From positions 1 through 37,159 of the forward strand of contig DASUUK010000079.1 in the NCBI GenBank assembly GCA_036374135.1: a stretch of 37,159 bases of DNA. Direction: 5' to 3'. The notes under the pieces are model-generated. The model was not told the origin of the DNA. It made no database searches and was given only the letters and a program-made list of their open reading frames with translations. Source of the stretch: Euzebyales bacterium (GTDB lineage Bacteria > Actinomycetota > Nitriliruptoria > Euzebyales > JAHELV01). Below, one piece after another: positions 32,138-37,159 of this stretch; within the stretch, counting starts at the first letter, position 1, and the number at the start of each line of letters is the position of its first letter. Both the position numbers and the translations under genes were made by a program.

Positions 32138-32716
32138 GGCCCACGCACGCTCAGGTCTCCAGTCCCGTCCCGCCTTCAGCTCGGCGCGGCACGCCGAGAT
32201 GAGCACAGCATGGACCAGCCGACCCGGCCGGTCTGTCGCGTGGACGACACAACGCCTGAACGGCGCAACGGAACCTTCGGGAGCCTGGTTCCACGAACAC
32301 GCGACGGACCGGCTTCGCCGGACAGATGTTCGTCGCCCGGGCGGCGCACCCCGGCACGCTGCCCACGGTCAGCCCACTGCCCGCAGCTACGGTGTCGCGC
32401 GCCGACCCCTGCGCGGCCCGAAGGCCGAGCGGCCGGCGCGCGTCCCGCCACCGCAGTCGGTCACCGTCGCAGCCGGTGCATCTCGCGTGCTCCAGCACGC
32501 TCCGGGACTGACTGCGACGCATGATGCCCGACGATCACGCACCGGTCTGTCGTCCAGCTGACACTTCCACGGTGTCCGCGATGACGTAACGCGCCGCCGC
32601 GCCACGTCGTCGCGGCGGCGGGAGCCCTGCGGCCGACCGCCACCACACCCACCGCGCGGCTGGTGCGCCCGCAGATCGTGCGCTAGCGTCGCCCGCGGGA
32701 CGGAAAGGATCGTGTC
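32138..32716. other. 579-bp gap without a recognisable gene
   Basis: Frames are open on both strands only because of high G+C, and none gives a protein-like composition (all are Arg/Pro/Ala-rich). CCGGCTTCGCCGG near 32307 is a short hairpin. The last 20 bp hold the GGAAAGGA ribosome site of the DUF4242 gene. I see no tRNA, repeat or operator here. Confidence 0.5.
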
Positions 32717-32986
32717 ATGCCGATCTTCATGATCGAGCGGCGCTACGCGGCGGAGCTGGAAGCCAGCGCTGACGTGCTGGACGACATCAACAGGGTCAAC
32801 GACGCCGAGGGCGTGCGCTGGTTGTACTCGTTCCTCTCCGCCGACAAGCGCCGGACCTACTGCCTGTACGACGCGCCGTCACCGGAGGCGATCCGGCGCG
32901 CTGCAGAGCGGGCGGGGCTGCCGGCGGACGCGATCATCGAGGTGACCGACCGCCTCATGCCCGACGGCAGGATGGCGGAGATCTGA
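32717..32986 (+). CDS. DUF4242 (SCO4226-like) small protein, copy 1
   Basis: An 89-residue ferredoxin-like protein of the DUF4242 family, whose Streptomyces member SCO4226 was described as nickel-binding. MPIFMIERRYAAELEASADV opens the first strand and helix; VRWLYSFLSADKRRTYCLYD and AIRRAAERAGLPADAIIEV follow the family pattern. GGAAAGGA precedes the ATG by about 8 nt. The stop is 11 bp from the convergent LAL regulator stop. A paralogue lies on the other side of that regulator. Confidence 0.8.
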   Translation: MPIFMIERRYAAELEASADVLDDINRVNDAEGVRWLYSFLSADKRRTYCLYDAPSPEAIRRAAERAGLPADAIIEVTDRLMPDGRMAEI

Positions 32987-32997
32987 CGCGACCGGTC

Positions 32998-35904
32998 TCA
33001 CGCAAGGCCGTGCTCGACCGCGTACATGGCCGCCTGCGTGCGGTTGGCCGCCCCCGTCTTGAGCAGGATGCTGCGCACGTGGTTGGCGGCGGTGTTGCCA
33101 CTGATGTAGAGGCGGTTGCCGATCTCCCGGTTGCTCAGCCCCTCGGCGAGCAGGCGGAGCACCGCCACCTCGCGGTCGCTGAGCTCGTCGGGGTGCGGTG
33201 ACGCCTCCACCGCGTCGAGCAGTCGCAGCACCCGCTGCTGGCCGAGCGGAGCGGCGACCTCGCGCGCGCGGGCCGCGAGCACGGTCGCGCGGCGCGCATC
33301 ACCCGTCCCCGCGAGGAACTGTGCATGGCGCGCCAGGGTCTCCGACAGGTGCACGGTCGACCCCATGCGCTCATCCATCTGCGTCGCCGTGACGAAGTGG
33401 CGCTCGGCCGTGGCGTCGTCGCCACCCAGCGCTGCGATGCGGCCCAGGTAGCGGTCGGCACTACCGAACAGGGCGAGGAACTCGCCGGCGACCATGTTCA
33501 TCCCGGCGTAGTTCGCGACGAGGGGCCGCAGCGTGCGCGCGATGTCGAGGTCTGCGCCCGCCAGACCCGCTTCGGCCATGAACACCAGCTCCATCGGCCA
33601 CTGCGCGCCGAACACCTGCGCGTCGAGATCCCGATTGAGCAGGTGCCGCAACGCGCGTTGTCTGCCGTGCTCCACACCGAGCTCCGTGTAGAGCGCGAGC
33701 AGCCCCGGGACCCACCGTCCGTCGAACGACTCGTGACCGGTGAGGTGCGGGCGGAACGCGTCCAGGCCGCCGGTCTCACGCCGGATCATGAACATCTGGA
33801 CGCCGTAGGGACCTTCCGTCGCGTCGATCCCGAACGAGTCACCGAGTGCGAGCAGTCGTTCGGCACGGCGTTCCGCGCTCTCGAAGTCACCGTGCAGGAA
33901 CGCCCGCCCCTGCACCAGGCATCCCGCGACGTAGCTGAACAGCGGCGTCCTGCTGGACGCTTCAGCGCGCTGCGCGTCGGTCGTCGCCTCGTCGACCACA
34001 TCGGGCCTGCCCAGCACATAGCCGGCCATCGCCCGGAAGTACGCGGCGGACCCGCGCTTCTCGTGGTCACCGCGCCGCCGCGCCATGCCGCACACCTGCG
34101 CGGCGCGCTCGACCTGGACCTCGGCCATGTCCGGGGTGATGCCGTGCCACAGGCTCGCCTCCAACGCGACCATCACCGCGTCGTCATCGCCGAGCCGACG
34201 GGCGGCGGCGATGGCCCGGCCGCCGACCTCGCGAGCCCGCGGGGTGTCGCCCGCGAAGACCAGCGCCCGCCCCAGGCTGCTGAGCGCCGACACGTACCGC
34301 GGATCGTCGTCCTGCAGGCCGCACTCCGAGATCGCCGCCGTGAGCAGGTCGGCGGCGCGCGAGCTGGCCAGGCCCGGCCGCCAGCTGGCGTCCTCGTAGC
34401 CGATCGCGGCCTCGAGACGAACGAGGGGGTCCGACATGCCCGACAGGCGCTCGTAGATGTCGCGGGCGCGCGCGAAGTCGCCGGCGCGCACGTGGTTCGC
34501 GGCCGCGTCGAACAACATCGCCGCGCGCGTCCGGGCGTCGGACTCGGGCAGGCGGGCCGCGCGCTCGAACCACATGGCCGCTTCCTCGTAGGCCAGGCTG
34601 CGCTCGGCCAGACGGCCGGCCGCTCCCGCCGCCTCGAGCGCCTGGTCGTGGAACCCGAGCACGTGCGCCGCGAGGTAGTGGGCGGCGATCCGTGGCACCA
34701 CTGTCGCGTCGGCGCGGTGCGGCTCCAATGCCTCCGCAGCTCTGGCGTGCAACAGGATGCGTCGCGAGGAGGTCATCCCGTCGATGACCGCCTCACGGGT
34801 CAGCGAGTGGACGAACGCGTAGACGCCATCGAGTCCGTCGACCGCCTCGATCAGGCCCAGTGCCGTCGCCGCATCGATCGCGGCGAGGGCGGCGCTGCCT
34901 TCGACAGCGCCGGCAGCGGTGAGCGTCGGGAGGTCGAAGGTGTCGCCGAGGATGGCCGCGGTCTCCACGACGGCCCGGAACTGCTCGCTCAGACCTGCCA
35001 GGCGGCGGCGGAGGGTGTCGCCGATCGAGGCCGGCACCTTGTGGGCCGATCGCAGGGCGGCCACTCCGCCCCGACGCTCGAGATCACCCCACAGCTCCCG
35101 CAGGAAGAACGGGTTGCCGCCCGTCCTGTCGCGGAGCATGGCTGCGGGCACCTGCGCGGCGGTCAACGGCATGCCGTCGCGCAGGTTGAGGAACTCGGCG
35201 ATCGCGTCAGTGTCGAGGCCGCTGAGATCGAGCCGACGGACACCCTCGAGACGATGCAACTCGGCGACCCGGGACAGCAGGTCGTCGGAACGATCCGGCG
35301 CAGTCGTGCGGAACGTCGCGAGCACGAGCATCCGGACGTCGGAGCAGACCCTGACGACGTGTTCCAGCAGCGCCACGGTCGGAGACTGCGCCCAGTGCAG
35401 GTCGTCGAGGATCAGCGTGAGCGGCCGGTCCGCCGCCATGCCGCGGACCAGGTCGGACACCGCATCGAACAGTTCCCGGCGCACCTCTCCGGTCCGTTCA
35501 CCGGCCGTCCGGGCGTCGCGGCGATGGCGTGCCACGTGGGTCGACAGCCGTGCGAGCTCACCGGCTTTGTCGTCGAGCAGATGGTTCAGCGAACCCTCGG
35601 CCGTCTCCGCGAACAGTCGATCCAGCATCTCGGCGAAGGGCTGGTACGGGACGCCCGCGTCCCGGCTGGACCGGCCGACGAGCACGGCGACGTCATGGTC
35701 GGCCAGCGCCCGTGCGACCTCGGCCACGAGTCGCGTCTTGCCGGCGCCGGGCTCACCGCCGACGAACACGAGGTGTCGGTGGCCCTGCTCGACCGACGCC
35801 CAGACCATTGCCAACGTCTCCAGCTCAAGCCGTCGGCCGACGAGGGGCATCTGGCTCGACGTCGCCAGCTGCGGTGGGAGGGAAGGCGGGTTCCAGGGCG
35901 CCAC
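32998..35904 (-). CDS. LAL-family LuxR-type transcriptional regulator with AAA ATPase
   Basis: A 968-residue regulator. The N-terminal ATPase has Walker A GGEPGAGKT (residues 49-57) and Walker B LTLILDDLHWAQ (about 170). A long helical TPR-like middle (about 400-890) follows. The C-terminal LuxR HTH (about 905-965) reads LSDREVAVLRLLAEGLSNRE then TAANHVRSILLKTG, with NTAANHV in the recognition helix. Large ATP-binding LuxR (MalT/STAND-type) proteins are switched on by ligand or ATP. The GTG start lies 30 bp from a 26-bp near-perfect palindrome. ATG at 35850 is an alternative start just before the ATPase. Flanked by two DUF4242 genes, which are possible targets. Confidence 0.92.
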   Translation of the reverse strand: MAPWNPPSLPPQLATSSQMPLVGRRLELETLAMVWASVEQGHRHLVFVGGEPGAGKTRLVAEVARALADHDVAVLVGRSSRDAGVPYQPFAEMLDRLFAETAEGSLNHLLDDKAGELARLSTHVARHRRDARTAGERTGEVRRELFDAVSDLVRGMAADRPLTLILDDLHWAQSPTVALLEHVVRVCSDVRMLVLATFRTTAPDRSDDLLSRVAELHRLEGVRRLDLSGLDTDAIAEFLNLRDGMPLTAAQVPAAMLRDRTGGNPFFLRELWGDLERRGGVAALRSAHKVPASIGDTLRRRLAGLSEQFRAVVETAAILGDTFDLPTLTAAGAVEGSAALAAIDAATALGLIEAVDGLDGVYAFVHSLTREAVIDGMTSSRRILLHARAAEALEPHRADATVVPRIAAHYLAAHVLGFHDQALEAAGAAGRLAERSLAYEEAAMWFERAARLPESDARTRAAMLFDAAANHVRAGDFARARDIYERLSGMSDPLVRLEAAIGYEDASWRPGLASSRAADLLTAAISECGLQDDDPRYVSALSSLGRALVFAGDTPRAREVGGRAIAAARRLGDDDAVMVALEASLWHGITPDMAEVQVERAAQVCGMARRRGDHEKRGSAAYFRAMAGYVLGRPDVVDEATTDAQRAEASSRTPLFSYVAGCLVQGRAFLHGDFESAERRAERLLALGDSFGIDATEGPYGVQMFMIRRETGGLDAFRPHLTGHESFDGRWVPGLLALYTELGVEHGRQRALRHLLNRDLDAQVFGAQWPMELVFMAEAGLAGADLDIARTLRPLVANYAGMNMVAGEFLALFGSADRYLGRIAALGGDDATAERHFVTATQMDERMGSTVHLSETLARHAQFLAGTGDARRATVLAARAREVAAPLGQQRVLRLLDAVEASPHPDELSDREVAVLRLLAEGLSNREIGNRLYISGNTAANHVRSILLKTGAANRTQAAMYAVEHGLA

Positions 35905-35934
35905 GCCCTGAAGGTACGGTCCCGCTGGCGCAGG

Positions 35935-35960
35935 GTCGATGATCAGATCTGACCATCGAC
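35935..35960. promoter_or_regulatory. 26-bp near-perfect palindrome, candidate operator
   Basis: The outer arms GTCGATG (35935-35941) and CATCGAC (35954-35960) are exact complements. The core TCAGATCTGA (35943-35952) is a perfect 10-bp palindrome. Only one base pair in the whole 26 bp is mismatched. It lies 30 bp upstream of the LAL regulator start and about 190 bp upstream of the divergent DUF4242 gene. Confidence 0.65.
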
Positions 35961-36146
35961 GTCGGAACAGCTGGGTCCGATCCGGTCATGACGGGCGCTC
36001 GGCGGCTTCGTACGTTCGCCGCAGGCACCGACGATGGGCCGGCCCGTCACAGGACCGCACAGTGGCCAGCGGGCGGCAACACGCGTCGGCGCACCGCGGC
36101 AGCAGCACCTGCCGATGAACGTCCACGCCGGAGGAAGGACCACGTC

Positions 36147-36398
36147 ATGCAGTTGTTCATGGACGTCCACACGAAGGTCGACGGTCTGACGGCCGAGGCC
36201 GTCGCCGAGGCGCACGGCCGGGACCTCGAGGTGCAGCAGGCACACGGCGTCGAGTACCGGCGGTACTGGTTCGACGAGGACTCCGGCATGGTGTTCTGCC
36301 TCGTCGCCGCTCCCGACGCGGACGCCGCGACCGCCGTCCACCGGGAGGCACACGGCCTGGTCGCGGATCAGGTGATCCCGGTCACCGAAGGTCGATGA
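36147..36398 (+). CDS. DUF4242 (SCO4226-like) small protein, copy 2
   Basis: An 83-residue paralogue of the protein at 32717: MQLFMDVHTKVDGLTAEAVA, then VEYRRYWFDEDSGMVFCLV, and DAATAVHREAHGLVADQVIP. The histidine-rich HREAHG segment is closer to SCO4226, described as a nickel-binding protein, than copy 1 is. ATG at 36147 has GGAGGAAGGA upstream; the frame opens at 35988. Divergent from the LAL regulator, with the palindrome between them. Confidence 0.82.
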   Translation: MQLFMDVHTKVDGLTAEAVAEAHGRDLEVQQAHGVEYRRYWFDEDSGMVFCLVAAPDADAATAVHREAHGLVADQVIPVTEGR

Positions 36399-36421
36399 CC
36401 GCAACTGATGAGGGGAACCCG

Positions 36422-36769
36422 ATGAGACGTACAACGATCATCATGACGCTGGCGCTGACCGCGGTGCTGCTGACGGCTCCGGCGGCACTGGCCGACCCGT
36501 CGTTCGAGACGTTCGACGCCAAGGACGGCTGGATCTGCGGCGCCGACGAGGGCCTGGTCGACAACCACTGCCTCAACGCCAACTCCAGCGGCACCACGCT
36601 CAACATCAAGGTGTTCAGCCCCGACCCGCGGGGGCCGCAGGAATCCGCGAGCTTCGACGCCAAGACCGATGGCCGGCCGTGCCCGCACGACAGCGGCTCC
36701 GATGACGGCACGTGGTGGGAGTTCGCCGACGGTCTCTACGTCTGCCACCACTCTGGCGTCCAGCCATGA
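36422..36769 (+). CDS. Secreted four-cysteine protein, unknown
   Basis: A 115-residue protein with a clear Sec signal peptide (MRRTTIIMTLALTAVLLTAP, cleavage after ALA at about residue 24). The mature part of about 90 residues has four cysteines (WICGAD, DNHCLN, RPCPHD, YVCHHS), suggesting two disulfides. I do not recognise the fold. ATG at 36422 with GAGGGG upstream is preferred to ATG at 36395, which overlaps the DUF4242 stop but would hide the signal peptide behind nine polar residues. Probably co-transcribed with DUF4242 copy 2. Confidence 0.75.
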   Translation: MRRTTIIMTLALTAVLLTAPAALADPSFETFDAKDGWICGADEGLVDNHCLNANSSGTTLNIKVFSPDPRGPQESASFDAKTDGRPCPHDSGSDDGTWWEFADGLYVCHHSGVQP

Positions 36770-36983
36770 GCCGGCCTCGACCGGGCGACGCCGGGCACCA
36801 CGGGTGCGTGCACGGTCGCGGGAGGCGTCGCGCCCCGACGGGCGCCCACCGGGGGCGCTCCGGCGCGGGCGCCGAGGTCGCCGGCCGGCTCTCGAGCACG
36901 CGAACGTCGTTTGTGCGATGTCGCGCCGAGTCCCTACTTTCTCGAGCCTGACCAGCGCGTCCGCGACCTAGCGTGCCACACGA

Positions 36984-37159
36984 CTACTCCTGGCCACCGC
37001 CGGTCGTTCCGCCCTTATCCTTCCGCACGACCGGTTGTCCGCTCGGTTCGGGCTCCGGGTCCGGTTTCGGCTCCGGGCCCAGCTCCTGGTCCCGGTCCGC
37101 ATCTGGTGTCGGCGTCGGCCCCGCGTCGGCGTCGGCCGTGGCACCGGCATAGTCGACCC
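36984..37159 (-). CDS. C-terminal tail of an unidentified protein (partial)
   Basis: A minus-strand frame open to the right edge ends with TAG at 36984-36986. Its 57 residues are a disordered Asp/Glu/Pro-rich tail (PTPTPDADRD, DPEPEPSG) ending GGTTGGGQE. That composition looks genuine against the Arg-rich alternatives in the other frames. Such tails are common on penicillin-binding proteins and other wall enzymes, but there is no domain here to identify it. Confidence 0.5.
   Translation of the reverse strand, partial: VDYAGATADADAGPTPTPDADRDQELGPEPKPDPEPEPSGQPVVRKDKGGTTGGGQE

Noticed and set aside
33325-35952. 875-residue plus-strand open frame opposite the LAL regulator
   Set aside because: Antisense artefact of the high G+C; no domain and no ribosome site, while the minus strand has Walker and LuxR motifs.
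1-37159. tRNA genes, CRISPR arrays, insertion sequences, attachment sites
   Set aside because: I looked for T-loop GTTCGAATCC-like sequences, regularly spaced repeats, transposase or integrase motifs and terminal inverted repeats and found none.

Overview
The window is about 70% G+C, uses many GTG starts (and one TTG), and carries several families typical of Actinomycetota: an ECF42-type sigma factor with its DGPF partner, a class F sortase, a LAL-type LuxR regulator, DUF4242 proteins and a Ddn-like deazaflavin-dependent protein. A high-GC, possibly deep-branching actinobacterium is the best guess; no rRNA or tRNA is present to place it better. It reads as chromosomal DNA, mostly short 1-4 gene transcription units. 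I see no insertion sequence, integrase, CRISPR array or tRNA gene.

Layout. 1-7029 is a surface-glycan region: the end of an unknown gene, a flippase-like membrane protein, rmlB, a sulfotransferase, wecE, rmlA and an ArnC/DPM1-like glycosyltransferase. RmlA, RmlB and WecE together make dTDP-4-amino-4,6-dideoxygalactose; the rest suggest lipid-linked assembly, sulfation and export. 7342-8420 is an azlCD amino-acid exporter closed by two back-to-back hairpins shared with a convergent DddQ-like cupin gene (8539-9258). 9404-12257 holds a TfoX/YjbR-like protein, trpS, a VOC protein and an SH3-like lipoprotein. 12371-13963 is the DGPF/ECF42 pair with a candidate self-promoter. 14064-15567 is a fetAB-like ABC exporter.

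15920-18772 is the most unusual locus: a 54-residue membrane microprotein with a sortase-like LAATG/hydrophobic/basic tail and its own hairpin, a processive GT2 polysaccharide synthase, and tail-to-tail with it a class F sortase. 19029-20771 is a divergent oxidoreductase / Ddn-like pair around a palindrome-rich promoter. 21068-26078 runs in one direction (HdeD-like protein, small membrane protein, FMN split-barrel protein, CoA-binding protein, Ca2+-type P-type ATPase) and resembles a dormancy/redox-stress set. 26174-28547 is a tightly coupled three-gene unit: cyclic-nucleotide-binding-fold protein, FAD oxidoreductase, TrmO.

28612-31280 has visibly lower G+C: a decayed DUF3179 gene followed by a 599-residue multi-pass membrane protein I cannot assign. 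31280-37159 has an MBL-fold hydrolase, a 579-bp gap without a recognisable gene, and a large LAL regulator flanked by two DUF4242 genes with a long near-perfect palindrome at its 5' end, then a secreted four-cysteine protein and the acidic/proline-rich tail of a gene entering from the right edge.
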